This document shows positions 1 through 8,058 of a DNA stretch of 44,802 nt, piece by piece. Location of the stretch: positions 65,899 to 110,700 of the forward strand of contig JAQVLW010000001.1 of the NCBI GenBank assembly GCA_028703945.1, written 5' to 3'. This DNA comes from Aliarcobacter sp. GTDB lineage: Bacteria > Campylobacterota > Campylobacteria > Campylobacterales > Arcobacteraceae. Below the pieces are notes generated by a model that saw only the letters and a program-made list of their open reading frames with translations, was not told the origin of the DNA and did no database searches. Made by a program: the position numbers and the translations under genes. Within the stretch, counting starts at the first letter, position 1, and every line of letters starts with the position of its first letter.

Positions 1-146
1 TCTTTCACCGATGTTAAAGCATGATATGATGCTAAAAATGCAAAAAGTTCACCTTCATTTTGTGACTCTATCATTTTTTTTACCATACCAAAATAGTTTC
101 CTATGTGTATTGTCCCTGATGGTTGAATACCTGATAAAATTCTCAA
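1..146 (-). CDS. trpS: Tryptophanyl-tRNA synthetase, N-terminal fragment
   Basis: Partial gene running off the left edge. The minus-strand translation begins RILSGIQPSG followed by HIGNYFG, the class I synthetase N-terminus of TrpRS with its HIGN-type ATP-binding signature. It charges tRNA-Trp in the cytoplasm. I place the start at a TTG (146-144): the frame has no ATG, and an AAGGA Shine-Dalgarno (158-154) sits 7 nt upstream of the TTG. An out-of-frame ATG-ATT-TGA overlaps this start. It lies 43 nt downstream of mntP on the same strand and may be co-transcribed. The family is clear from about 48 visible residues; the rest lies outside the window. Confidence 0.9.
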   Translation of the reverse strand, partial: MRILSGIQPSGTIHIGNYFGMVKKMIESQNEGELFAFLASYHALTSVK

Positions 147-189
147 ATCATAATCCTTGTTTTTTTTGAAAATATTATATCAAAAGTAA

Positions 190-729
190 CTAAAAAATCA
201 GTATTTTAAATCCAATAAGGATTAAAATAATTCCACCAAGAAGTTCAGCTTTTGTTTCGTATTTATCTCCACCTTTTTGCCCAATATAAACACCTAAAAT
301 ACTGAATAAAAAAGTTATTATTCCAATAAGAAATAAAGATAAATAAACATTTAAATCAAAAAGATGTAAAGTAAATCCAGCAGCCATAGCATCAATACTT
401 GTAGCAATTGCTAAAGTTAATAAAATTTTATTTGATATTTTTGTTATCTCTTCTTCAACATTTTCATTTAAGGCTTCATATATCATTTTCCCACCAATGA
501 TTACTAATAATACAAAAGCAATGATGCTATCATATCCTTGAATATATTCTTTTAGTCCAATTCCTCCAAGGTATCCAATAAATGGCATTAATGCTTGAAA
601 AATACCAAAAAATAATCCAGCTTTTAATGCTAAGATTTTTATATCACCTTTATTTTTTATTCCAAGCCCAATAGAAACAGCAAAAGCATCCATACTAAGA
701 GCAAATGATAAGATTATAATTTCTAACAT
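190..729 (-). CDS. mntP: MntP-type manganese efflux pump
   Basis: 179 aa, six predicted transmembrane helices, the normal length for MntP (YebN, DUF204). The two halves carry the paired family motifs SMDAFAVSIGLG near residues 12-23 and TSIDAMAAG near 110-118, whose acidic residues line the transport path in the family. It should export Mn2+ across the inner membrane. The start ATG is preceded by an AAGGAAAA-type ribosome site. I looked upstream for a yybP-ykoY-type manganese riboswitch, as found before E. coli mntP, and saw none. Neighbours are trpS downstream and a divergent small gene at 908. Function rests on family homology only. Confidence 0.88.
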   Translation of the reverse strand: MLEIIILSFALSMDAFAVSIGLGIKNKGDIKILALKAGLFFGIFQALMPFIGYLGGIGLKEYIQGYDSIIAFVLLVIIGGKMIYEALNENVEEEITKISNKILLTLAIATSIDAMAAGFTLHLFDLNVYLSLFLIGIITFLFSILGVYIGQKGGDKYETKAELLGGIILILIGFKILIF

Positions 730-907
730 AATTTTCCTTTTTATAAAAGAAGGAATTGTAACTAAATATATTAAATATTAAAAATAAATAAAAAATTAAA
801 ATATAAGATTATGCTTATGACTTTCTAAATGAAACAGGAATAAACTTTATTAAAAGATAGTTATAATCTCTTTATGATACAATTGCAAAAATTAATAAAG
901 GATAATA

Positions 908-1114
908 ATGGCGGCTGTAATAGTTGAAAAAGCATGTGGTTGTTTTAGAAATTCAGATTTCGAGCAAGAAACACACTTTGAAACAATAGATGAAGCTTTA
1001 GAAAAAGCAAATGAAATGTGTATAATTATGAATGAAGATTTTTGTCATAAACATAAATTTAAAACAGAATATGTTGATGGTAATGTAATGATAAAAATGG
1101 AAATGAACGGATAA
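908..1114 (+). CDS. Small conserved-looking hypothetical protein (68 aa)
   Basis: 68 aa soluble protein with no signal peptide or membrane segment. It has a CGC pair near residues 10-12 and further cysteines near 37 and 46, so metal or redox binding is possible but unproven. Its start is supported by an AAAGGA Shine-Dalgarno 7 nt before ATG and by a GATACAAT -10 element at 876-883, about 25 nt upstream. It sits between divergent mntP and serS on the same strand. I do not recognise the family. Confidence 0.65.
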   Translation: MAAVIVEKACGCFRNSDFEQETHFETIDEALEKANEMCIIMNEDFCHKHKFKTEYVDGNVMIKMEMNG

Positions 1115-1189
1115 ATTTAACTTATCATCTAATCTCTTTGTAGAGTTTTTTTAGCTACAATGCACAAAAAATAATACAAAGAGCTAAAG

Positions 1190-2431
1190 ATGATAGATAT
1201 AAAACTACTACAAAAAGATTTTGAATATGTTGTAACAGCTTTACAAAAAAAAGGTGTTGATAACGAACTTTTAAATAACCTAAAAACTCTTGCAATTAAT
1301 ACAAAACAAAAAAGACAAGAGATGGAAGATGTAACAGCTGAGCAAAATATTCTTTCAAAAGAGTTTGGAAGATACAAAAAAGAGAACTTAGATATTATAT
1401 CACTTCAAGAAAATATAAATAATCTTAAAAATAAAAAACAAGAATTAGAAGAAGAAGTTAGAGTTTTAGAAGAAGAATTAAACTCTATCATTTTAGGTGT
1501 TCCAAATATGCCTGATGAGTCTGTTCCAAATGGAGTTGATGAAAATGAAAATGTGATTTTAGAAGTTCTTGGAATAAAACCAGTTTTTACTTTTGAACCA
1601 AAAGAACATTGGGATTTAAATAATGGTTGGATTGATTTTGAAAGAGGTGTAAAAATCGCTAAATCAAGATTTGCTGCACTTAGAGGTGATGGCGCAAGAC
1701 TTGAGAGAGCTTTAATAAATTATATGCTTGATTTTAATAGAGAAAGAGGATTTAATGAATGGTATGTTCCATTTATGGCAAACTCAAATACTCTTTTAGG
1801 AACTGGGCAACTTCCAAAATTTGCTGATGATTTATTTAAAATTGAAGGTGAAGATTTATATCTGATTCCAACGGCTGAGGTATCTTTAACAAATCTATTT
1901 AATGATGAGATTTTAGAAGAGAGTGAACTTCCAATGTTACTTACTTCTTATACTCCTTGTTTTAGAAAAGAAGCTGGAAGTGCAGGGCGAGATACAAGAG
2001 GATTAATTAGACAACATCAATTTGATAAAGTTGAAATGGTAGCAATCACAACTCCTGAACAATCAGAAGAAGTTTTCCAAAAAATGGTAGCTTGTGCATC
2101 TGATTTATTAACTTCTTTAGGTCTTCCTCATCAAAAAATGCAATTATGTACAGGTGATTTAGGATTTAGTGCAGCTGTTACTATTGACTTAGAAGTTTGG
2201 CTACCTGGTCAAAATAAATATAGAGAAATTTCATCTATTTCAAATACAAGAGATTTCCAAAGCAGACGAGCAAAAATCAGATATAAAGATGCAAATAAGA
2301 AAAATATTTTAACTCATACTTTAAATGGTTCATCTTTAGCAGTTGGAAGAACATTAGTGGCTATCATGGAAAATTATCAAAATGAAGATGGAAGTGTTAG
2401 CATTCCTGAAGTTCTTAAAAAATATATGTAA
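1190..2431 (+). CDS. serS: Seryl-tRNA synthetase
   Basis: 413 aa, full length for bacterial SerRS. Residues about 1-105 form the charged antiparallel coiled-coil arm that grips the long variable arm of tRNA-Ser. The class II core follows, with motif 2 ([17 protein letters not shown], near 260-276) and motif 3 ([12 protein letters not shown], near 385-396). It charges tRNA-Ser and also tRNA-Sec. A TACAAT -10 lies at 1156-1161. The ribosome site is weak (AAGAG). A strong intrinsic terminator follows the stop, so this is a single-gene unit. Confidence 0.97.
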   Translation: MIDIKLLQKDFEYVVTALQKKGVDNELLNNLKTLAINTKQKRQEMEDVTAEQNILSKEFGRYKKENLDIISLQENINNLKNKKQELEEEVRVLEEELNSIILGVPNMPDESVPNGVDENENVILEVLGIKPVFTFEPKEHWDLNNGWIDFERGVKIAKSRFAALRGDGARLERALINYMLDFNRERGFNEWYVPFMANSNTLLGTGQLPKFADDLFKIEGEDLYLIPTAEVSLTNLFNDEILEESELPMLLTSYTPCFRKEAGSAGRDTRGLIRQHQFDKVEMVAITTPEQSEEVFQKMVACASDLLTSLGLPHQKMQLCTGDLGFSAAVTIDLEVWLPGQNKYREISSISNTRDFQSRRAKIRYKDANKKNILTHTLNGSSLAVGRTLVAIMENYQNEDGSVSIPEVLKKYM

Positions 2432-2450
2432 TATAAAATAAAGTAAAGAA

Positions 2451-2482
2451 AAAAGGGAGAAGTTGGATGACTTCTCCCTTTT
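2451..2482 (+). terminator. Rho-independent terminator after serS
   Basis: Perfect 13-bp stem (2451-2463 with 2470-2482, core GGGAGAAG / CTTCTCCC), 6-nt loop TGGATG, running straight into a T tract. The following bases to 2744 are A/T-rich and hold no gene, RNA or repeat that I can see. Confidence 0.92.
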
Positions 2483-2744
2483 TTTTGGACTTTAAGTTTT
2501 ATATAAAAATAGCTTATAAAATATATACAATAAAACTTTTAATTTTTTTGGAAGAAATAAAAAAGAAGCTTCATCTTAAAAAAAAATCTTATAGAAACAA
2601 AATTTCTTAACTAAGGAGAGAGAAAGTAGACAAAACCTCTTATTTGTAGAATTGTACATACTTAAAACTTAAAAAATGCTATTTTAATGCTACGATTATA
2701 AAAAATTATTTAAATTTAGTAATTAATTTATAAAATTAAAAAAA

Positions 2745-3122
2745 CTACTTTACAAAAACTTTTGTATCATAAATTTTATCATCAATCTTAACTTCAAAAT
2801 AGCCTTTTGAAACATTGTAATGTTTAAAAGTTAATTCTTCTGCAATGTAAATCTTTTGTTTATTATAAATAGGAATAGAACTTTCAAAGTAACCTAAAGC
2901 GTTTCCTATTTTTACTTCAATTTTTTTATTTCTAATTTCACCAAATACAACTATTTTTGAAAAACAAATTCCATTATAATCTTGGTCAGTAATTTTCTTA
3001 TGTTGAATATTTTCACCAGTTCCATTTTCATGAAAAACTGCTACTGCATAAGATGCCTGAATATCAGAATTCGCTGCAAAAAGGGTAAAGCTTATAAAAA
3101 GTATAAATATTAGTATTCTCAT
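2745..3122 (-). CDS. Small exported hypothetical protein
   Basis: 125 aa. Residues 1-17 form a typical Sec signal peptide (basic start, hydrophobic core, cleavage near LFAAN), so the mature protein of about 108 aa is probably periplasmic. The rest looks beta-rich with alternating hydrophobic residues, a single cysteine and no recognised motif. It is divergent from the DUF2249 operon. The Fnr-type box at 3173-3186 lies about 34 bp from a possible TACACT -10 on this strand, so joint control is possible but the spacing is 2 bp off the pattern seen elsewhere. I do not recognise the family. Confidence 0.6.
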   Translation of the reverse strand: MRILIFILFISFTLFAANSDIQASYAVAVFHENGTGENIQHKKITDQDYNGICFSKIVVFGEIRNKKIEVKIGNALGYFESSIPIYNKQKIYIAEELTFKHYNVSKGYFEVKIDDKIYDTKVFVK

Positions 3123-3172
3123 AAAAAATATTACTATGTTTTAGTGTAATTTTGTATAAAAGAGGACTTATA

Positions 3173-3214
3173 TTGATAACTATCAAGGAATTATTTATAA
3201 TTAAGGGTTATTAT
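3173..3214 (+). promoter_or_regulatory. Fnr/Nnr-type promoter of the DUF2249 operon
   Basis: A perfect TTGATAACTATCAA box at 3173-3186 (centre 3179.5) and a TATTAT -10 at 3209-3214 (centre 3211.5). The 32-bp centre spacing puts the activator at about -41.5, a class II arrangement, the same as at the nap, nir and nor promoters in this window. Confidence 0.75.
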
Positions 3215-3240
3215 TTTAATTATAATTTAAGGAGAAGAAA

Positions 3241-3585
3241 ATGGGTATTCCACAAAATGCAAAACAAATTGAAGTGAATGGTGCAACAGTACCATTTTTT
3301 GAAGATGAAGAAGCTTATTATTTTGATTCAAGCTTAACAGGTCCGCCTGAACCTATGGTAAATGCGATGGTTGGGCTTCAATTACTTGATGATAAACATA
3401 AATTAGTAATGATAAATCATAAGCCTCCAATGGGATTATTTCCTAAAATACAAGATTCATTTAACTATGAAATAGTTGAATTACCTAATGATAAAGTAAA
3501 AGTAATTTTTATAAAAAAAACTAATACAAGTGTAAATCTAAATAGTGTAGATAGTTCTTGTAGTGGTTCTGGATGTATGCACTAA
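3241..3585 (+). CDS. DUF2249-like protein
   Basis: 114 aa soluble protein. The middle (about residues 28-90) has the DUF2249 pattern: a Leu-x-Gly-PPEPM stretch, a central KLVMINHKPPMGLFP stretch and a terminal beta strand. The family is a small TusA-like fold whose biochemical role is not settled and which often sits beside NO- or redox-stress genes. The C-terminal tail ends CSGSGCMH, a possible metal or cluster site not needed for the fold. AAGGAGAAGAAA is a strong ribosome site. It is the first gene of a three-gene operon with a perfect Fnr-type box, which ties it to anaerobic or NO physiology. Function unknown. Confidence 0.72.
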   Translation: MGIPQNAKQIEVNGATVPFFEDEEAYYFDSSLTGPPEPMVNAMVGLQLLDDKHKLVMINHKPPMGLFPKIQDSFNYEIVELPNDKVKVIFIKKTNTSVNLNSVDSSCSGSGCMH

Positions 3586-3588
3586 AAA

Positions 3589-4824
3589 ATGAATATATCA
3601 CAACAATTTGCCCCACCATTTAAACTTGTAGGAAGTTTCTTTATTAGTGCTATGATTATGTTTTTTATAAGCATATTATTACTTTTTAATTTTGATATAA
3701 ATTTAATTCATACGCAAAATAGTTTAGTTTTATCTTGGGTGCATTTGTATTTATTAGGTTTTGTTATGATGAGTATTTTTGCTTCCATGGCACAGCTTTT
3801 ACCAGTAGTTTTAGAAGTTGAACATTTTTCAATTGATTTATATTATGTTGTAAATCCTTTACTTTTTATGGGAACAACACTAATATTTATTGGTTTTTAT
3901 AAATATCCTATGGTTTTATCTTATGGTGGAGTTATTGTTTTTATTTCATTCTTTATTTTTCTATTTGAAAGTTTTTTAACTATTAAAAAAGTAAAAAAAC
4001 TAAATTTTTTATCAAGTACGGTTTTAGTTGCAAATATATTTTTATTTTCAGGATTAGTTGTTGCTATTCTTTTATCTTTTGTTTATTCAGGAGTATTATT
4101 TCTTAATATAAAAGCTTTGATGTTATCTCATATATATTTAGTTTTTGTGGGATATTTAGGAATTACGATTATTTCAATGAGTTATATTTTGATTCCTATG
4201 TTTTGGCTTTCTCATTCATTTAATAACATATATTTAAAAATAGCATTTTATAAGATTAGTTTTGGTGTGGTTTTAGTTGTTTTTAGTCAAATATTTGACC
4301 TTTATATATTTGAATATTTAGGATATTTTGAAGTATTACTTGGATTTATTTTTTTTATTTATCAATTATATCTGATATTTAAAACTAAAGTTAGAAAACA
4401 AAAAGATATATATTATAGATATATTGTATTTTCAGTTATAAATTTTATTATTGCTTTAGTTTTAGTTTGTTTTTATTTCGTATTATCAAATGATTATTTA
4501 TTATTTATTTCTGGATTTATATTTTTATTAGGTTTTTTAACACCAATTATCACAGCTCATTTATATAAAATTATTCCTTTTTTAGTTTGGTTTCATAGAT
4601 TCTCAAGCTTAGTTGGAAAACAAAAAGTTCCTATGTTAGCTGATATGGTACCTGTAAAAAGTTCAGATTTTGGTTTTGCTTTTTATTTACTTGGATTTAT
4701 TCTAAGTTTAATAGCTTTTATTTTTAGTAGTGATATTTTATTTAAATCGGCAGTTAGTTTTTTATTTGTAGGGACATCTTTTATCGTAAAAGATGTTTTT
4801 TATATCATAAATTTTAAAGGATAA
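3589..4824 (+). CDS. Polytopic membrane protein resembling heme-copper oxidase subunit I / NnrS
   Basis: 411 aa with about 12 hydrophobic helices and almost no soluble part. Histidines in or beside helices at H52 (WVHLYLLGF), H181 (LSHIYLVF), H209, H324 (TAHLYKIIP) and H336 (WFHRF) look like heme ligands, and H52-L-Y-L-L-G-F resembles the low-spin heme helix of cbb3/NnrS-type proteins. No HH pair of a catalytic copper site is visible, so it is unlikely to be an oxidase. It starts 3 nt after the DUF2249 stop with no clear ribosome site, suggesting translational coupling. A heme-binding role in NO handling is inference from context; the exact family is uncertain. Confidence 0.6.
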   Translation: MNISQQFAPPFKLVGSFFISAMIMFFISILLLFNFDINLIHTQNSLVLSWVHLYLLGFVMMSIFASMAQLLPVVLEVEHFSIDLYYVVNPLLFMGTTLIFIGFYKYPMVLSYGGVIVFISFFIFLFESFLTIKKVKKLNFLSSTVLVANIFLFSGLVVAILLSFVYSGVLFLNIKALMLSHIYLVFVGYLGITIISMSYILIPMFWLSHSFNNIYLKIAFYKISFGVVLVVFSQIFDLYIFEYLGYFEVLLGFIFFIYQLYLIFKTKVRKQKDIYYRYIVFSVINFIIALVLVCFYFVLSNDYLLFISGFIFLLGFLTPIITAHLYKIIPFLVWFHRFSSLVGKQKVPMLADMVPVKSSDFGFAFYLLGFILSLIAFIFSSDILFKSAVSFLFVGTSFIVKDVFYIINFKG

Positions 4825-4828
4825 TTTT

Positions 4829-5128
4829 ATGTACACAAAAGAAGAGATTTTTAAAGCAGTTTCAACAGTAAATGACCCAGAAGTTGGCTTTAATCTAGTA
4901 GAAATGGGTCTAATTTATGATGCTGTTTGTGATGAAAAAATGAATGTAGTTGTTACAATGACGTTAAGTACAAAAGCTTGTCCTTTGCATCAAATGATTT
5001 TACAATGGGTAGAAGAAGCGGTTTTAAGAGAACTTGAAAAAGTTGAACATGTTGAGATTGATTTAGTTTGGGAACCAGCTTGGAATATTTCAATGGCGAC
5101 AGATGAAGTAAAACAAAAACTTTCTTAA
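4829..5128 (+). CDS. DUF59 / MIP18-family iron-sulfur assembly protein (SufT/PaaD-like)
   Basis: 99 aa, a complete single DUF59 domain: DPEVGFNLVEMGLIYD near residues 17-32, the TMTLSTKACPLHQ segment with the family's cysteine, and a WEPAWN motif near 81-86. Such proteins help load Fe-S clusters. It is the third gene of the DUF2249 operon, starting 4 nt after the membrane gene, so it probably matures or repairs a cluster needed under NO or low oxygen. That role is inferred from position. A shared terminator follows. Confidence 0.82.
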   Translation: MYTKEEIFKAVSTVNDPEVGFNLVEMGLIYDAVCDEKMNVVVTMTLSTKACPLHQMILQWVEEAVLRELEKVEHVEIDLVWEPAWNISMATDEVKQKLS

Positions 5129-5133
5129 GTAAA

Positions 5134-5163
5134 TATAGTTAGATTAATTTTAATCTAACTATA
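5134..5163. terminator. Bidirectional terminator between convergent operons
   Basis: Perfect 14-bp inverted repeat (5134-5147 / 5150-5163; TATAGTTAGATTAA), A-rich before and T-rich inside. It lies between the DUF59 gene (+) and the PAS gene at the end of the nap operon (-), whose stop codon falls within the stem. Confidence 0.75.
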
Positions 5164-5598
5164 AATAACTCTTCTTGTGCTTTCATTTGCATCTTTTTTA
5201 AGTTGATCATAAAGTAGTTGATATTTTATCTTTTCATCAAAAGAAATAGGTGTTCTAATTGATTTATATTCGATTAAAACTCCATCTTTGTAAACTCTAG
5301 AAACTTCAGCATAAACCCAATAAAAACCTTCATCTTTCCTTTTGTTTTTTACAACTCCACTCCATGAACCCTTTATACCTAATTCTTTCCAAAGCTCTTT
5401 GAAAATAGATTTTGGCATATCAGGATGTCTTACAATATTGTGAGGTTTTCCTATTAATTCATCAACAGTATAACCTGAAATAAAAGCAAATGTTTCATTT
5501 GCATAAGTAATATTACCTTTTAGATCAGTCCTTGAAACTATTAATTCTTCTTTTGGAACAACAGTCTCACATAAAAAATTTCCTGATAAAAATTCCAT
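5155..5598 (-). CDS. Single PAS-domain (Aer-type) sensory protein at the end of the nap operon
   Basis: 147 aa from the preferred start. It is almost only a PAS domain: SRTDLKGNITYANETF, then FISGYTVDELIGKPHNIVRHPDMP and GSWSGVVKNKRKDEGFYWV. These are the hallmarks of the Aer energy-taxis family, which binds FAD and senses redox state. There is no HAMP, kinase or methyl-accepting domain. I start at 5598 because AGGAAG lies just upstream; a longer frame would begin at 5631 inside napD. It is the last gene of nap and could report respiratory state to a chemotaxis or regulatory partner elsewhere. That output is inference. Confidence 0.8.
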   Translation of the reverse strand: MEFLSGNFLCETVVPKEELIVSRTDLKGNITYANETFAFISGYTVDELIGKPHNIVRHPDMPKSIFKELWKELGIKGSWSGVVKNKRKDEGFYWVYAEVSRVYKDGVLIEYKSIRTPISFDEKIKYQLLYDQLKKDANESTRRVIYS

Positions 5599-5599
5599 A

Positions 5600-5986
5600 T
5601 TATCTTCCTGTTTTATCAAATGTTCTAGCAAATCCCTCTAAATCTTTTTTCTTTAAGTCACCATTATAAACAATATCAGAAGCACTAATTGTTGGGTCAT
5701 TTAAAACTTTTGGTACAGCATCTGCATTTTCTAAAACTTCCATGTGAGAACTTAACTCATCTTCACTATATGCCATTTGCATATCAGCACTCATTACATG
5801 TGGAATAGCTTCAATTACTTTTATTTTTTTTAATTCTTCTTGAACACCTTTTCCTTCAATTGTAATAATGATTCTTCCTAACTCATCATGCATATGATAA
5901 TCACACACATCACAGTTTTTTAAAGATTCAACTACTTCAGTTAAATGTTCTGGTAATGTTTTTACAACGATACTTGAAATATTCAT
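5600..5986 (-). CDS. napD: NapD, chaperone for the nitrate reductase NapA
   Basis: 128 aa. The N-terminal half (NISSIVVKTLPEHL, then GRIIITIEGKG) matches the ferredoxin-like fold of NapD, which binds the twin-arginine signal of NapA and holds it in the cytoplasm until the Mo cofactor is inserted. It is longer than E. coli NapD (about 87 aa), with an acidic C-terminal extension of about 40 residues as in other campylobacterota. AAGGATTATAAA precedes the ATG. It sits after napL in the canonical epsilonproteobacterial order. Confidence 0.88.
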   Translation of the reverse strand: MNISSIVVKTLPEHLTEVVESLKNCDVCDYHMHDELGRIIITIEGKGVQEELKKIKVIEAIPHVMSADMQMAYSEDELSSHMEVLENADAVPKVLNDPTISASDIVYNGDLKKKDLEGFARTFDKTGR

Positions 5987-6003
5987 TTTATAATCCTTTT
6001 AAT

Positions 6004-6963
6004 TTAATCAATTTTATAATAATTTATCTTTTTATCATCACTTGTAACAAAAATTTCATTTTCATTTATAAATAAAATATTTGTTAAAGTGCTTTTATTT
6101 TGTGTTAATTTATATAAATTTTCTTTTGTATTTATATTAAAAACAGTTACATTATTTTCTTCATCACTTGCAAATGCTGCTAATTTTGCACTTGGACTTA
6201 AAGCAGCACTATATATTAAAAAAGAGGCTTCTTTAAAATATGCGTTTTTCTTGTCTAAAGTATAAATTGCACATCTTCTATCTTGCCCAGCTGTGATAAT
6301 AACGTCATTTTTTATGTCAACTTGAAAAACGTTATCAAGATTTAAAGTATCAAACTTTTTTACTTGACTTAAATCTTTAGTATTTATTATAGTTAAGATA
6401 CCACTTTCATCAGCAACTACGAGTTTTGTTTTATTTTCATTTAGTTTAAAATTTGAAAATTTTGATTGAGATATTTGAGTCTCAGTTATAATCTTCTTGT
6501 TTTTTATATCATAAAGATAAAGTTGATTTGAAAGTAAGGCATATATAATATGATTTTCATCTATAAACTTAGCATAAGCAATAAATAATCTATCTTTATC
6601 TTCTATAATTTTATGTAATTTTCCATCTTTGTAAATATCAATATTTCTTCCACCACTTTCACCTTGAGATAAAATTAATAAATTATTATCAAAAATATCA
6701 ATACTATAAACTCGAGCATCTATACTTTCATTCATGAAATCTTTGATTTTAGGAATTATAATTGAGTCAATTTTTTCTTTTGTTTTTAAATCAAAAATAT
6801 CCACACTTGACGCAGTAGTTGCTACATACAAATGTTCATTTTTTAAAACTAAATCACTTACTCCACCACTTGTTGTTAAAGAATAATTTGGAATTAAATC
6901 TTTTGCTCCTAGGTTAGATAAAAACAAACAAAATCCTAAACATATAAATATAATTTTTCTCAT
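6004..6963 (-). CDS. napL: NapL, periplasmic beta-propeller accessory protein
   Basis: 319 aa with a Sec signal peptide (residues 1-20, cleavage near NLGAKD). The rest is a run of WD40/YVTN-like blades of about 40 residues, such as LYVATTASSVDIFDLK, LVVADESGILTIIN and AAFASDEENNVTVFN. NapL occurs only with campylobacterotal nap operons, between napF and napD, and its exact role is not established. No cytochrome c motif or other cofactor site is present. Name assigned from position plus fold. Confidence 0.82.
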   Translation of the reverse strand: MRKIIFICLGFCLFLSNLGAKDLIPNYSLTTSGGVSDLVLKNEHLYVATTASSVDIFDLKTKEKIDSIIIPKIKDFMNESIDARVYSIDIFDNNLLILSQGESGGRNIDIYKDGKLHKIIEDKDRLFIAYAKFIDENHIIYALLSNQLYLYDIKNKKIITETQISQSKFSNFKLNENKTKLVVADESGILTIINTKDLSQVKKFDTLNLDNVFQVDIKNDVIITAGQDRRCAIYTLDKKNAYFKEASFLIYSAALSPSAKLAAFASDEENNVTVFNINTKENLYKLTQNKSTLTNILFINENEIFVTSDDKKINYYKID

Positions 6964-6973
6964 TTATTCTCCT

Positions 6974-7453
6974 TTATCTCACAATTTTTATGGCATTAGT
7001 AGGACATGTTTTTATACAAAATCCACATGAAGTACAAGAGTCATTTATACTTGGTCTAAACATACCTAAAAAATCAATAGCATTATCTAAACATGGGTCT
7101 TTACATGAAAAACACATTGTTTTATTCCATGATAAACAAGATAATACATCTATTTCTATTTTTACATCTATTCTTTTTTTGTCTTCAACACTTAAAATTT
7201 CATTGGGGCAAACTTCTGCACATTTATCACAATAAGTACATCCACTTGATGTAAAATCAAGTTTTGGAGTACAGTCTTCTTGAATAAATATAATATTCTC
7301 TTCACAAACGGTAGCACATAAACCTTCACAATCTTTACAGTTTGTAAAGAAAATATCTTCATCTTTAAAGTAAGGAGGTCTTATTATTTTCTCTTGTTTT
7401 TCATCTTTTTTAAATGATGAAACAAGAGAACTAAAGAGTTCTCTTCTTTTCAT
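6974..7453 (-). CDS. napF: NapF, cytoplasmic polyferredoxin
   Basis: 159 aa, no export signal. Four cysteine clusters are visible: CKDCEGLCATVC, CTYCDKCAEVCP, a CLSWNKTMCFSCKDPC group and CTSCGFCIKTCP, enough for three to four [4Fe-4S] clusters as in NapF. NapF acts in the cytoplasm and is thought to help assemble or reduce NapA before export. It overlaps napB by one base and is followed after 10 nt by napL, so it is translationally linked within the operon. Confidence 0.9.
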   Translation of the reverse strand: MKRRELFSSLVSSFKKDEKQEKIIRPPYFKDEDIFFTNCKDCEGLCATVCEENIIFIQEDCTPKLDFTSSGCTYCDKCAEVCPNEILSVEDKKRIDVKIEIDVLSCLSWNKTMCFSCKDPCLDNAIDFLGMFRPSINDSCTSCGFCIKTCPTNAIKIVR

Positions 7454-8058
7454 TATTTTTTATTTTTTAAAGTATCTAAATCATCAGTCATAACTTCATT
7501 CCAAGTTGAATGACTTTTTCCATCTTTTCTTGTAAAGTTAGATTTGAAAGTATTTTCAACAGCTAAAGCTCCAGTACTTTGAGGAGCATGACAAGCATTA
7601 CAATTAAATCTTGCATTAGACATTGTATCTATTGGTTTTATTGAAACTTCATTTTTCATGTTATCAACACCTTTTACAAAACTACCATCACTTTGAAGTG
7701 TATCTTTTGGTCTAAAATTAATATAGTGTGATTTTGGAATTGCAGTTGCACCCATTGATTCAGCAACAGCTGCATCATGACAACCAACACAAGCATTATT
7801 ATCAGGTGTAATAGTTAATAATCCCTCAACATCATGTGGAATCATAGGAGGAGCATTTTGGTAAGCTCTCTCTATTTTATATCCACTCATTGGTTGTGAA
7901 GTACCATATTTTGTTTCATCAGGAGTAGCCTTGTCTTCTGAATATATGTCAACTTTTCTTAAACCTAACGAATCTTCCGTCACTGTTTTTGGTGCACTTG
8001 CAGCAAATAATATTGTTGTTGCTACTGTTATTGCTAAAGCTAATTTACCTAACTTCAT
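7453..8058 (-). CDS. napB: NapB, periplasmic diheme cytochrome c subunit
   Basis: 201 aa with a Sec signal peptide (about 1-20). Two heme c motifs are present, C90-VG-C93-H94 and C153-NA-C156-H157, and H75 and H111 are well placed as the distal ligands, as expected for bis-His NapB. It passes electrons from NapH/NapG to NapA. It overlaps napH by 14 nt and napF by 1 nt. Length and motif order are normal for campylobacterotal NapB. Confidence 0.96.
   Translation of the reverse strand: MKLGKLALAITVATTILFAASAPKTVTEDSLGLRKVDIYSEDKATPDETKYGTSQPMSGYKIERAYQNAPPMIPHDVEGLLTITPDNNACVGCHDAAVAESMGATAIPKSHYINFRPKDTLQSDGSFVKGVDNMKNEVSIKPIDTMSNARFNCNACHAPQSTGALAVENTFKSNFTRKDGKSHSTWNEVMTDDLDTLKNKK

Noticed and set aside
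730-907. Manganese riboswitch before mntP
   Set aside because: No yybP-ykoY-type helices or conserved bases could be seen in the short A/T-rich leader.
2487-2744. A small RNA or gene in the spacer after serS
   Set aside because: No start with ribosome site, no stable hairpin with T tract, and only A/T-rich low-complexity sequence.
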